NCBI GenBank assembly: GCA_008933835.1
Contig: WBUG01000019.1
Span: forward strand, 1 to 49,698
Length of the DNA: 49,698 nucleotides
Origin: Bacteroidota bacterium
GTDB lineage: Bacteria > Bacteroidota > Ignavibacteria > UBA10030 > UBA8401
Reading direction: 5' to 3'
Shown here piece by piece: positions 1-7,193 of the stretch. Made by a program: the position numbers and the translations under genes. Positions within the stretch are counted from its first letter, which is position 1. The number at the start of each line of letters is the position of its first letter. Below the pieces are notes generated by a model, which saw only the letters and a list, made by a program, of their open reading frames with translations, was not told the DNA's origin and ran no database searches.

Positions 1-130
1 TGTCTCTGATGCTGACGTGAAACGATTGGAACGGAAACTCAACAACACACCAAGAAAAGTTTTACATTACCGAACACCGAAGGAAGTCTTCAATCAACTG
101 CGTTGCACTTCCTTGTAGAATCCAGCTTCT
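1..130 (+). mobile_element. Right end of an IS30-family insertion sequence (partial)
   Basis: The first ~130 bases are clearly AT-richer than the rest of the window and end just after a transposase C-terminus. In IS30-family elements the terminal inverted repeat usually overlaps or directly follows the transposase stop. The stretch at about 101-128, which includes GTTGCACTT and GAATCCAGC, is where that repeat should lie. The left end is outside the window, so the inverted repeat and target duplication cannot be checked. The exact outer boundary is therefore an estimate. Confidence 0.6.
2..118 (+). CDS. IS30-family transposase, C-terminal fragment cut by the window edge
   Basis: Reading from base 2, the frame is open for 38 codons and stops with TAG at 116-118. 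It encodes an R-K-L-N-N-T-P-R-K-V-L-H-Y-R-T-P-K-E-V-F block. This is the hallmark end of the IS30 DDE transposase catalytic domain (family form LNxRPRKxLGYxTPxEVF). The N-terminal helix-turn-helix and the DDE acidic residues lie upstream of the window. Codon use is AT-rich, unlike its neighbours, which fits a mobile gene. The family call rests on this motif alone but is fairly safe. Whether the full gene is intact cannot be told. Confidence 0.75.
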   Translation, partial: VSDADVKRLERKLNNTPRKVLHYRTPKEVFNQLRCTSL

Positions 131-138
131 TAATTTCT

Positions 139-2100
139 TTATGTTTCGTTCTGTTCCATCTCTTCCGACAGCTTCGCCCACTCCTCCATCAGTTCATTGA
201 GCGCTTTCGTGACCGCGGCGTATTCGGCGCTGATGGTCTTGGCCTTCACCGGATACTTCGCGAACTCCTCTCCGGCCATCCTCTTTTCGAGCGACGCTTT
301 CTCCTGCTCCTTCGCGGCGATGGCTTTCTCCGTCTGCTCCAGCCGTTTCTTCACCTGAAAGAGGTTCTTCTTCGGCTTCCCCTCTTTCTTCTCCGTCTCC
401 TTCACCGGCGCGGCGGGGGTGACGGTCTTCCGGCCGCTGTCCGGCCGCTGTTCAACGGTCATCGATGATCGTTGATCGTTCCCTGCGCTCTTCTCTCTTT
501 TCTTCGCCTCGATGTACTCGCTGACGTTGCCGAGGTAGACGCGCAGCCGTCCCCCGGGGGATATCTCCAGCACCTTATTGACGATGGAGTCGAGGAACGC
601 GCGGTCGTGCGAGACGATGAGGTACGTCCCGTCGAACTCGTGCAGCGCCTCCTGCAGCACCTTCTTGGAGCGCATGTCCAGGTGGTTCGTCGGCTCGTCC
701 ATGATGAGGAAGTTGGCCGGCGCGAGCAGCATCTTGGCGAGGGCCAGGCGGCTCTTCTCGCCGCCGGAGAGGACCTTCACCTTCTTGAACACGTCGTCCC
801 CGCGGAAGAGGAACGAACCGAGGATGGTGCGAAGGCGCGTCCGGATCTCCCCCACCGCCACCTCGTCCACCGTCTGCAGCACCTCCTTGTTCATGTCCAG
901 TTCCTCCGCCTGATGCTGGGCGAAGTACGAGACGATGACGTTGTACCCCTCCTTGCGCTCCCCGGCCTGGAACGGCTCCACGCCGGCGGCGATCTTGGAG
1001 AGGGTGGACTTCCCCGCGCCGTTCACCCCGACGATGGCGACCCGGTCGCCCCGTTCGATGGTGTAGTCCAGACCGTCGTACACCACGGTGCCGCCGTACG
1101 CCTTGCGGAGCCCCTTCAGTTCCATCACCACGCGGCCGCTCTGCTGCGCCGTCGGGAAGTGGAAATGGATCTCCTCCTCTTCATCCTCCACCTCGATGAG
1201 CTCCACCTTCTCCATCTGCTTGATGCGGCTCTGCACCTGGCGCGCCTTGGTGGCCTTGTAGCGGAAGCGGTCGATGAACTCCTGCGTCTGTTTGAGCTGC
1301 TGCTCCTGATTCTTCTTCGCGTTCATCACCAGTTCGCGGCGGACGACCCGTTCCTTCTCGAAGTAGGAGTAGTTGCCGGCGTAGACCTCCATCTTCCCCA
1401 GCGAGAGGGCGAAGGTCTTCTTCGTGAGCGTGTCGAGGAAGGCGCGGTCGTGCGAAACGAGGATGATGGCGCCGTTGTAGTTCTGCAGGTACTGCTCCAG
1501 CCACTGGAGCGATTCGATGTCCAGGTGGTTCGTCGGTTCGTCCAGCAGCAGCACCGACGGTTCGCGCAGCAGCAGTTTGGCGAGGGCGATGCGCATCTGC
1601 CAGCCGCCGGAGAACTCCCCCACCCCCCGGTCCAGGTCCGGCACGGAGAAGCCGAGCCCCATGAGCACCGTCTCGATCTTGGACTTGAGGCGGAACGCGT
1701 CGGCGTCCTCCTGCTTGTGCTGCAGTTCGCCGATGATCTCCAGCAGTTCGGCGTACTCCTCGGTGGTGTGGTCCGTCACCGCCAGTTTCTCGTACGCCTC
1801 GTTCAGTTCCTCTTCGATGAGGAGGATGTCCTCGAAAGCGGACTCCACCTCCTTATAGAGCGAGAGGTCCGATTCGACCACCGCGTCCTGCGGCAGGTAG
1901 CCGACGGTGACGAAGCGCGCCTTGTTGACGCTCCCCTCCATCGGCTGGTTGAGCCCGGCGATGATCTTGAGCAGGGTCGATTTCCCCGCGCCGTTGCTCC
2001 CCACCAGACCGATTCGGTCGTGCGGGTTGATGGTGAAGGAGAGGTCGTCGAACAGGTAGCGTTCGCCGAAGTTGATGGAGAGATTATTGACGGCTAGCAC
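139..2100 (-). CDS. ABC-F family ATPase (EttA/Uup/YdiF type)
   Basis: 653 residues with two ABC cassettes and no membrane segment, the layout of ABC-F translation factors that act on the ribosome. The first Walker A is GSNGAGKS at 34-41, followed by signature FSGGW and Walker B LLLDEPTNHLD. The second cassette has GVNGAGKS, LSGGEKSR and LIMDEPTNHLD. A charged linker lies between the cassettes and a Lys/Glu-rich predicted coiled coil at about 560-653, as in Uup/YdiF-like members. The start is GTG, because the protein then begins MLAVNNLSINFG as the family does. I see no Shine-Dalgarno before it. The gene ends only about 10 bases from the IS30 end. The precise subfamily and ribosomal role are not readable from sequence. 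Confidence 0.93.
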   Translation of the reverse strand: MLAVNNLSINFGERYLFDDLSFTINPHDRIGLVGSNGAGKSTLLKIIAGLNQPMEGSVNKARFVTVGYLPQDAVVESDLSLYKEVESAFEDILLIEEELNEAYEKLAVTDHTTEEYAELLEIIGELQHKQEDADAFRLKSKIETVLMGLGFSVPDLDRGVGEFSGGWQMRIALAKLLLREPSVLLLDEPTNHLDIESLQWLEQYLQNYNGAIILVSHDRAFLDTLTKKTFALSLGKMEVYAGNYSYFEKERVVRRELVMNAKKNQEQQLKQTQEFIDRFRYKATKARQVQSRIKQMEKVELIEVEDEEEEIHFHFPTAQQSGRVVMELKGLRKAYGGTVVYDGLDYTIERGDRVAIVGVNGAGKSTLSKIAAGVEPFQAGERKEGYNVIVSYFAQHQAEELDMNKEVLQTVDEVAVGEIRTRLRTILGSFLFRGDDVFKKVKVLSGGEKSRLALAKMLLAPANFLIMDEPTNHLDMRSKKVLQEALHEFDGTYLIVSHDRAFLDSIVNKVLEISPGGRLRVYLGNVSEYIEAKKREKSAGNDQRSSMTVEQRPDSGRKTVTPAAPVKETEKKEGKPKKNLFQVKKRLEQTEKAIAAKEQEKASLEKRMAGEEFAKYPVKAKTISAEYAAVTKALNELMEEWAKLSEEMEQNET

Positions 2101-2177
2101 GGGAGATTACAAACAAATAAATAAGAATAGAGAAAAATTAAAGGAGATGACGGTGACAGTACCTCTATAAATAGAGC

Positions 2178-2196
2178 ATCCCGACGGGGTCGGGAT
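2178..2196. repeat. Short hairpin in the leader of the ABC-F gene
   Basis: Arms ATCCCGAC and GTCGGGAT are separated by GGG. A second small palindrome (CTCTAT-AA-ATAGAG) lies just before it at about 2163-2176. Both fall between the proposed promoter near 2211 and the ABC-F start at 2100, so they would form in the 5' leader. There is no U-tract, so a terminator is unlikely. Confidence 0.4.
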
Positions 2197-2210
2197 CCGG
2201 AATCCATGGA

Positions 2211-2228
2211 CAATATACAGAAAATCGC
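2211..2228 (-). promoter_or_regulatory. Candidate promoter for the ABC-F gene
   Basis: On the minus strand this reads CGATTTTCTGTATATTG: a TATATTG box directly preceded by a GATTTTC block. Near-identical blocks occur upstream of the genes starting at 5146 and 6444. Transcription would begin near 2204, leaving a leader of about 100 bases before the ABC-F start. No clear TTTG lies 19 bases upstream of the box. Confidence 0.5.
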
Positions 2229-2342
2229 GTTGAATTGTGTTCCGAATGCAGGAACGCTTTCCGTGGAATTCTGCATTCCTGCTATTCCCGCATGAAGTGG
2301 CGAAAAGGATGAGTTGTGACTATTTTTTTGATATAGTAAGCA

Positions 2343-2726
2343 CTACATATACTTCCTCATCGCCTTCCGCACCTGTTTCTCGTCCATCCCGAAGTAATGC
2401 CCCAGTTCATGGAAGAGCACTTCCATGATGCGGAGCTCCAGTTCCTCCTCGTCGTCGCACACCGACTCGATGTTCTTCTGGTAGAGCGAGATCTTGTCCG
2501 GCAGCACCGGATAGCTGCCGTACCAGGAGCCGCGCTCGGTCAGAGGGACCCCTTCGTAGAGACCCAGCAGGCCGTACCGGTCGCAGTGCATCTTCTCCTG
2601 CACCTCCTCGGAAGGATAATCCTCCACCACGATATGGACGTTCTCCACCTCGTCCGTGAAGTCGGGCGGGAGGGCGTCGAAGGCGTCCTGGGCGATCTGT
2701 TCGAAGCGTTCGCGGGAGATCTTCAT
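2343..2726 (-). CDS. Zincin-like metallopeptidase (DUF1025/Zincin_1 family)
   Basis: 127 residues. The C-terminal third contains VLFHELGHYFGMDE, the HExxH zinc-binding and catalytic motif with the extended HELGHxxGxxxxE pattern of the Zincin_1 family. The N-terminal MKISRERFEQIAQDAFDALP is also typical, which is why I start at 2726 although the frame stays open further upstream. The length matches the family (about 110-140 residues). These are small cytoplasmic putative proteases of unknown substrate; there is no signal peptide. The gene is monocistronic. Its upstream region, shared with the divergent gene at 2929, contains a striking 18-bp-arm palindrome. Confidence 0.85.
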   Translation of the reverse strand: MKISRERFEQIAQDAFDALPPDFTDEVENVHIVVEDYPSEEVQEKMHCDRYGLLGLYEGVPLTERGSWYGSYPVLPDKISLYQKNIESVCDDEEELELRIMEVLFHELGHYFGMDEKQVRKAMRKYM

Positions 2727-2757
2727 AGGGATTATTGTGCCGATGTCGTCCACCTCA

Positions 2758-2796
2758 AGCCGACGTAGTCCACCTATTAGGTGGACTACGTCGGCT
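2758..2796. repeat. Perfect 18-bp-arm palindrome between divergent genes
   Basis: Arms AGCCGACGTAGTCCACCT and AGGTGGACTACGTCGGCT are exact reverse complements with a 3-base ATT centre. It starts about 31 bases upstream of the zincin gene start at 2726 and ends 132 bases before the plus-strand gene at 2929. A degenerate extra half-site (GTCGTCCACCT) sits at about 2746-2756. It cannot serve as a terminator for either divergent gene. It could be an operator for a dimeric regulator, a REP-like element, or a cruciform. Confidence 0.85.
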
Positions 2797-2928
2797 ATCG
2801 GCGCTGTTCGTGACAACTCTTTACACCTCCTGACCCCGTCCCCACACCTTTCACACGGGACGGGCGTAACTTGTATCCGCACACGGGAACATCACCTACA
2901 GCGGTCCACAGTCACACAGGAGGATATC

Positions 2929-3351
2929 ATGAAAGCACGGTTCATCATCGCGATGGCGCTCTGCCTGACGGCCGTTCATACCGGCACCGCGGGCGGCGGC
3001 CTGAAGTACGACACGACGGAGAAGCGGGTCGCCTTCGCCGTGAAGAACCTGACGATGGCGCTCCGTTCGGACAACGCGGGGCTCGTCGAATCGGCGCTGC
3101 GGATGAGCGCGAAACTGAAGATGCGGCATCCGGAGGCGGACGTGACCGCACTGGTGGCGGCGATGGAGCGGATCCGCATGACGCATGCCGACGGCACGAT
3201 GCGCTACAAGGCCTTCGTCGCGGCGAGCATCTGCACGAACCCCGAATGGTTCCGCGGCGATGCGGGAGTGACCGGAGCACCGGACGAGAGCTTCTTCCGC
3301 ACCGCCTCCACCGCCATGCGCGACAAACTGCTGAGCGCGAACACCGACTGA
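2929..3351 (+). CDS. Secreted protein of unknown function
   Basis: 140 residues beginning MKARFIIAMALCLTAVHTGTAGG, a clear Sec signal peptide with likely cleavage near residue 21-23. The start is set by a strong AGGAGG Shine-Dalgarno five bases before the ATG. The mature part is about 117 residues, mostly helical in character, with a run that alternates hydrophobic residues and Arg/Lys (LTMALRSDNAGLVESALRMS). No recognised domain and no cysteine pair. The periplasm is the expected location. A GC-rich stem-loop follows the stop at 3378-3403. I do not recognise the family. Confidence 0.8.
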   Translation: MKARFIIAMALCLTAVHTGTAGGGLKYDTTEKRVAFAVKNLTMALRSDNAGLVESALRMSAKLKMRHPEADVTALVAAMERIRMTHADGTMRYKAFVAASICTNPEWFRGDAGVTGAPDESFFRTASTAMRDKLLSANTD

Positions 3352-3377
3352 CGGCGGAACCCTCTCCTCCGCCCGGC

Positions 3378-3410
3378 GGCCCGGGGTCGGTACGACCCGG
3401 GCCGTTCCTT
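3378..3410 (+). terminator. Probable transcription terminator after the 2929-3351 gene
   Basis: GGCCCGGG(G)TC pairs with GACCCGGGCC around a GGTAC loop, with one bulged G. A weak T-rich tail (GTTCCTTGT) follows. It lies 26 bases after the stop codon. Confidence 0.5.
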
Positions 3411-3494
3411 GTACCGTCCGAATATATCCCTTGCTGTTCGGGTGATTAATGATGATACTGGTACATCACGTGCAGAACGGGAAAGGAACCGCGT

Positions 3495-3815
3495 ATGTCC
3501 AGAGTCACATTCACCGGAGAGTCGGGGAAGAAGTACAGCTTCGTCATCCGGCCGATGACCACGCTGTTCAAGGAGATGGGCGCCGTCTTCTTCATCACCA
3601 ACCGCTCCACCGACGAGATGAACCGGGTGAACCACCAGCGCATCTTCGTGGGCGAAACGGACAATCTGGCGAAGTACTTCGACCGGCACAAGGACCCCGC
3701 CCTCGGTCAGTACGAGCCGAACTGCATCTGCATCCTGCCCGAAGAGGATTCCCGGCTCCGCAAGAAGATCGAATCGGACCTCGTCGGCAACTACAATCCC
3801 CCGCTCAACAGCTGA
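3495..3815 (+). CDS. GIY-YIG-like domain protein
   Basis: 106 residues. AVFFITNR followed by RIFVGETDNLAKYFDRHK resembles the GIY...YIG core strands and the helix of GIY-YIG nucleases. The ending KIESDLVGNYNPPLN matches the family's conserved Glu and Asn region. The usual catalytic Arg after YIG (LRRR) is replaced here by LAKYF, so nuclease activity is doubtful. An AAGGA Shine-Dalgarno sits 8 bases before the ATG. There is no signal peptide or membrane segment. It is flanked by unrelated genes on either strand. The fold assignment is by motif only; the function is unknown. Confidence 0.65.
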   Translation: MSRVTFTGESGKKYSFVIRPMTTLFKEMGAVFFITNRSTDEMNRVNHQRIFVGETDNLAKYFDRHKDPALGQYEPNCICILPEEDSRLRKKIESDLVGNYNPPLNS

Positions 3816-3857
3816 CCGCTCCGCAGCGATGCGGACCGGCCGGCTCCCCCGAGCGAC

Positions 3858-4103
3858 TCACTTCTTCGCCGCAGAGCGCTGGACCGCCTCCATCGCGTGC
3901 TTGTCCAGTCCCTTGATGACCGGCCGAACCCCGGCGTACCGTTCCGTCACGCGCTGGTAAAGCTGCACGACGGCGAACTCGGTGCTCCGGTTCACCGCGA
4001 ACTCCTTCTCCTTCATTTCCTTCCCGTTGACCACGGTGACGGCGCTGTACTTGCCGTCGCTCGTCTTGTTGCACCGCAGTTCGATGTTCGTCGTTTCCGT
4101 CAT
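3858..4103 (-). CDS. Small conserved-looking protein of unknown function
   Basis: 81 residues, begins MTETTNIELRCNKTSDGKYSA and ends in a Lys tail. The first half looks like two or three beta strands, the second half like a helix. There is no signal peptide, membrane segment or known motif. An AAAGGA sequence lies upstream of the ATG. The start is 20 bases after the stop of the threonine dehydrogenase on the same strand, so the two are probably co-transcribed. I cannot assign a role. Confidence 0.6.
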   Translation of the reverse strand: MTETTNIELRCNKTSDGKYSAVTVVNGKEMKEKEFAVNRSTEFAVVQLYQRVTERYAGVRPVIKGLDKHAMEAVQRSAAKK

Positions 4104-4123
4104 CGTTCACTCGTCCTTTCGTT

Positions 4124-5146
4124 TCATTTCGCATACCGCTGTTTCACCGCGGGGATGAGATACTCCTCGAAGGAGCGGCGGAAGTCGTACTCCGGCCTCC
4201 ACCCCCACTCGCGCCGGGCGAGCGAATCGTCCACGTCCGCCGGCCAGCTGTCCACGATCTTCTGGCGCAGCGCGTCCGGCCGGAACTCGACCGTGGCGCC
4301 GGGGAAGGCCTTCAGGATGACGTCGTAGAAGTCCTTCGCCGAGACGCTGAAGGCGCCGATGTTGTAGACCACCTGCGTCAGGTTCTTCGCCGGCGTCGCT
4401 TCGAGCGTGAGGAGGGCGTTGATGGCGTCCGGCATCACCATGAACGGCAGCGTGGCGCTCTCCGGCACGAAGCAGCGGTACTCCTTCCCCTGCGCTGCGT
4501 AGTGCATCATCTCCGGTCCGTAATCGCTCGTGCCGCCGGTGGGGAGCGTGACAGCGCTGATGAGTCCGGGGAACCGGAGCGCGCGGAAGTCCACATGCGC
4601 CGCCGTGGGCTGCGGGTCGATCTGCCGGTAGTACCAGTTGTAGTAGCGGCCGAGGTCCTCGCAGTATTTCTTGTTGATGCCGTACATCGTCCGCGCGTCG
4701 AGCCATTCGGTCTCCTTCACCTTCCCCGCCTTCATCTTCGTCGGGACATCCGGCAGACCGTACGCCGCGATGGAGCTGGGGAAGAGGAACTTCACGTTCT
4801 CGCCGGTGGCGCGCGCCTGGCGGGCGGCCAGTTCCAGCAGACCGAGCGTGCCGTCCACGTTCACACGGTGGCCGAGCACCGGTTCGCGCTCCGCCTTGGT
4901 GGAGAGGATGGCGGCCAGATGGTAGATGGTGCCGAAGTCGTAGAACGCGGCGAGGCGGTCGAGCAGGGACGAATCCATGATGTCGCCGACGATGACCTCG
5001 TGACAGCGCTCGCGGAGCGTCTGGCTGAGCGGGTGGACGTCGATGGCGACGATGCGGAGCGAGGGGTCCTTCTCCGTGAGGCGCGTGACGAGGCCGTGGC
5101 CGATCTCGCCATTGGCGCCGGTGATGAGCACCGCTTTAGTGGACAT
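4124..5146 (-). CDS. tdh: L-threonine 3-dehydrogenase, SDR/GalE-like type
   Basis: 340 residues of an extended short-chain dehydrogenase. The N-terminal NAD-binding motif is GANGEIG at 10-16, and the Ser/Tyr-x3-Lys triad is visible as PSSIAAYG and YGINK near residues 130-160. The block TSDYGPEMMHYAAQG and the following FMVMPDAI are characteristic of epimerase-like threonine dehydrogenases described from psychrophilic Bacteroidetes and archaea. That enzyme oxidises L-threonine to 2-amino-3-ketobutyrate, which is cleaved to glycine and acetyl-CoA. It is cytoplasmic. An AAGGAA Shine-Dalgarno precedes the ATG. A TATATT promoter box lies about 25 bases upstream. A general epimerase is the alternative, but the signature block argues against it. 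Confidence 0.85.
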   Translation of the reverse strand: MSTKAVLITGANGEIGHGLVTRLTEKDPSLRIVAIDVHPLSQTLRERCHEVIVGDIMDSSLLDRLAAFYDFGTIYHLAAILSTKAEREPVLGHRVNVDGTLGLLELAARQARATGENVKFLFPSSIAAYGLPDVPTKMKAGKVKETEWLDARTMYGINKKYCEDLGRYYNWYYRQIDPQPTAAHVDFRALRFPGLISAVTLPTGGTSDYGPEMMHYAAQGKEYRCFVPESATLPFMVMPDAINALLTLEATPAKNLTQVVYNIGAFSVSAKDFYDVILKAFPGATVEFRPDALRQKIVDSWPADVDDSLARREWGWRPEYDFRRSFEEYLIPAVKQRYAK

Positions 5147-5170
5147 AGGGAATTCCTTTTTCGTTGCGGT

Positions 5171-5199
5171 AATATAGCAGAAAATCGCGGAGAGAGAAA
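5171..5199 (-). promoter_or_regulatory. Candidate promoter for the threonine dehydrogenase gene
   Basis: On the minus strand, TTTC is followed after 19 bases by TATATT, with a GATTTTC block just before the box. This fits the Bacteroidetes -33/-7 layout apart from TTTC for TTTG. Transcription would start about 20 bases before the ATG at 5146, leaving room for the AAGGAA ribosome site. A 7-bp hairpin (5215-5231) lies just upstream. Confidence 0.55.
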
Positions 5200-5231
5200 C
5201 GCCTTTCTTCCCCCTGGAAGCGGGGCTTCCA

Positions 5232-5266
5232 AAGAAAAAGGGCGTTCCGGAACCGGAACGCCCTTT
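5232..5266 (-). terminator. Rho-independent terminator of the FKBP operon
   Basis: Arms AAAGGGCGTTCCGG and CCGGAACGCCCTTT (14 bp, perfect) are separated by two bases. On the minus strand the stem is followed by TTTTTCTTT, a classic U-tract. It lies 26 bases downstream of the stop of the 5292-5684 gene. Confidence 0.9.
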
Positions 5267-5291
5267 CGTCCTTCCACCGCGGGAGAGGGGG

Positions 5292-5684
5292 TCACTTCAT
5301 GTTGAAGAGCTCCCGCTGCATCTTCTCGCGTTCCTCCGGAGTCGCCTTCATCAGGCGGTCGAAGAGCTGCATCACCGCCTTCGCTTCGGCGTCGGTCAGC
5401 GCCGGCGCCTTCCCTTCAACGGCGTCCGTGAGCGCCGCCGCGAAGACCTTCGAATCCAGGTCCAGCCGTTTCGCCTGCACGTCCGCCACCATGCGGAGTC
5501 CGGAGTCGTACGCGACGAGGTAGGTGAGCTTGTCGCGCATCGTCTTGAGCATCGCCTTGCGGTCCGCCGGCTTCGTTGCGGCGGCGGCCGGCTTCGGCTT
5601 CGGTTGTGCGGCCGGTTTCTTCTCCTGCGCGGAGACGGAGAGGACGAGCAACAGCATGAGAGCGATGATGAGCGGTCGTTTCAT
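5292..5684 (-). CDS. Secreted FKBP N-terminal-domain protein lacking the isomerase domain
   Basis: 130 residues: signal peptide MKRPLIIALMLLLVLSVSAQ, a Pro/Ala/Lys-rich linker, then about 80 residues that align by eye with the dimerisation domain of FklB/Mip-type isomerases (MRDKLTYLVAYDSGLRM versus KEKMSYVIGYDIGRNI next door, and PALTDAEAKAVM versus STLTDDETKAVT). It then stops; no FKBP beta domain follows. The start at 5684 has GGAGGT seven bases upstream. It lies 28 bases behind the full-length FKBP gene and before a strong terminator, so the two form an operon. It probably acts in the periplasm, perhaps as a chaperone or by heterodimerising with its neighbour; that role is inferred. Confidence 0.8.
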   Translation of the reverse strand: MKRPLIIALMLLLVLSVSAQEKKPAAQPKPKPAAAATKPADRKAMLKTMRDKLTYLVAYDSGLRMVADVQAKRLDLDSKVFAAALTDAVEGKAPALTDAEAKAVMQLFDRLMKATPEEREKMQRELFNMK

Positions 5685-5712
5685 GGCACCTCCGTTCATT
5701 GTTGACCGGCGT

Positions 5713-6444
5713 TCACTGCACCGAAATGAGTTCCACTTCGAAGATGAGCGCCGAGCCCGGCTTGATGTGCTGACCCGCGCCGCGGTCGCCGTAACCGAGA
5801 TCCGACGGGATGTACAGCTCCATCTTCCCCCCTTCGGACATCAGCTGCAGCCCTTCGGTCCACCCCTTGATGACCTGGTTGAGACGGAACGTGGCCGGTT
5901 CGCCGCGCTTGTACGACTCGTCGAACACGGTGCCGTCGATGAGACGGCCGCGGTAGTGGACGGTGACGGTGTTCGTGTCCGCCGGACGCTTCCCGTTCCC
6001 CTCCCGCAGCGTCTTGTACTGCAGTCCGCTGGCGGTGACCTTGACGCTGTCCTTCTTCGCGTTCGCGGCGAGGAACTCCATCCCTTCCTTCCGCACCGCT
6101 TCGGAGGCCATCGCCTGCTTCTCGAGCATCTGCTGCTGGAAGACCTCGGTGACGGCCTTCGTCTCGTCGTCGGTCAGCGTCGACGGCTGTCCGGCGAGCG
6201 CGTGCTTCATCGCTTCGAGCAGAACGGCGTTGTCCACATCGAACCCGCGCTGTTGGAAATCGTTGCTGATGTTCCGGCCGATGTCATATCCGATGACATA
6301 GCTCATCTTCTCTTTCTGGGTGGTCATGGTCTTGGTTCCGGCGGCTTTCTTCTTGGTGGCGGTGGATTTGGGGGCGCCGCTCTGCGCGGCGGAGGCCGAG
6401 ACGATGAACACGATGAACATCATCAGGGCGATGGTACGCTTCAT
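5713..6444 (-). CDS. FKBP-type peptidyl-prolyl isomerase, FklB/Mip-like, periplasmic
   Basis: 243 residues. A signal peptide ends at about residue 20 (MKRTIALMMFIVFIVSASAA), then a Lys/Thr-rich linker, an FKBP_N helical dimerisation domain at about 45-125, and a C-terminal FKBP domain from about 150. The latter shows VTVHYRGRLIDGTVFDES and IPSDLGYGDRGAG, which carry the conserved Tyr, Asp, Phe and Tyr pocket residues. It would accelerate proline isomerisation in exported proteins. The start at 6444 has GGAG upstream. It is the first gene of a two-gene operon with the domain-truncated paralogue at 5292. Confidence 0.92.
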   Translation of the reverse strand: MKRTIALMMFIVFIVSASAAQSGAPKSTATKKKAAGTKTMTTQKEKMSYVIGYDIGRNISNDFQQRGFDVDNAVLLEAMKHALAGQPSTLTDDETKAVTEVFQQQMLEKQAMASEAVRKEGMEFLAANAKKDSVKVTASGLQYKTLREGNGKRPADTNTVTVHYRGRLIDGTVFDESYKRGEPATFRLNQVIKGWTEGLQLMSEGGKMELYIPSDLGYGDRGAGQHIKPGSALIFEVELISVQ

Positions 6445-6492
6445 GAGTGACTCCGTTCTTTCGATGGTGGTAAACGTGCGGACAACGAGGTT

Positions 6493-6509
6493 CAATATAC
6501 GAAAATCGG
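6493..6509 (-). promoter_or_regulatory. Candidate promoter for the FKBP operon
   Basis: The minus strand reads CCGATTTTCGTATATTG, nearly the same string as upstream of the genes starting at 2100 and 5146. The TATATTG box lies about 50 bases before the ATG at 6444. No TTTG is seen 19 bases upstream. Confidence 0.5.
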
Positions 6510-6533
6510 AGGGAATTCCGATGCGGTGCGGGT

Positions 6534-7193
6534 TCACAGACCGTGACGGGCGAGCACCGGCAGCAGGAGCGCGCGCCATTGCGCATAGGCGGCCGGCGTG
6601 AGGTGGACGCCGTCGGTGGTATACTCGTCCAGCAGCACACCGGCGGGGGCGAGGACCGGATTGAGGTCCACGAAATCCAGCGAACGGGAAGCGGCGAGCT
6701 GCCGCAGCTGCGCGTTGAGGCGCGCCACCTGCGGGTTCTTCTCCTCGGTCCGTTTCCACTTCGGGTTGACGTGGAGCGTCGACTGGATGACGGGAACGAT
6801 GCCGGCGGCGGTCAGGGTATCGATGAGCTGTGCGTATCGGCGGAGCACCGTATCCGGCGGGGCGTCCGTATAGAGGTCGTTGATGCCCGCCATGACGAAG
6901 CAGAGCTTCGGACGCAGCCGGGTGACCTGTCCGGCGCGGCGGAGCATACCGGGAAGATTGTCGCCGCCGATGCCGCGGTTGACGACACGCTCCCGTCCGA
7001 GCAGTTCGCCCCAGCTGCCGGCGCCGTAGGTGATGGAGTTGCCGAAGAAGACGATGTCGGCCCGTTCGGTGCGCGACAGGTCGTAGAGCGCCGTGAGGTT
7101 GCGGTACACGGTGCTCCTGAGGTAGAGAGAATCGTACGCGGCCTGTGCGGAGACCGAAGCGGCCGCGAGCAGCGTCAGCAGGAGCGTTCTCAC
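6534..7193 (-). CDS. Secreted SGNH/GDSL-type esterase or acylhydrolase
   Basis: 219 residues from a GTG start that overlaps the preceding hydrolase stop by two bases, giving the signal peptide VRTLLLTLLAAASVSAQA. Block I is VFFGNSIT with nucleophile Ser53. Block III is AGINDL and block V is TTDGVHLTPAAYA, which supplies the Asp and His of the triad. The oxyanion Gly lies in GIGGDN. All four SGNH blocks are present, so it should be an active periplasmic or outer-surface esterase on acyl groups of lipid or carbohydrate; the substrate is not predictable. It is the last gene of the Sua5-MurB operon and is likely translated by coupling. Confidence 0.88.
   Translation of the reverse strand: MRTLLLTLLAAASVSAQAAYDSLYLRSTVYRNLTALYDLSRTERADIVFFGNSITYGAGSWGELLGRERVVNRGIGGDNLPGMLRRAGQVTRLRPKLCFVMAGINDLYTDAPPDTVLRRYAQLIDTLTAAGIVPVIQSTLHVNPKWKRTEEKNPQVARLNAQLRQLAASRSLDFVDLNPVLAPAGVLLDEYTTDGVHLTPAAYAQWRALLLPVLARHGL

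Noticed and set aside
3495-3815. Homing endonuclease or mobile intron
   Set aside because: The GIY-YIG-like protein is short, lacks the usual Arg and a DNA-binding extension, and does not interrupt another gene.
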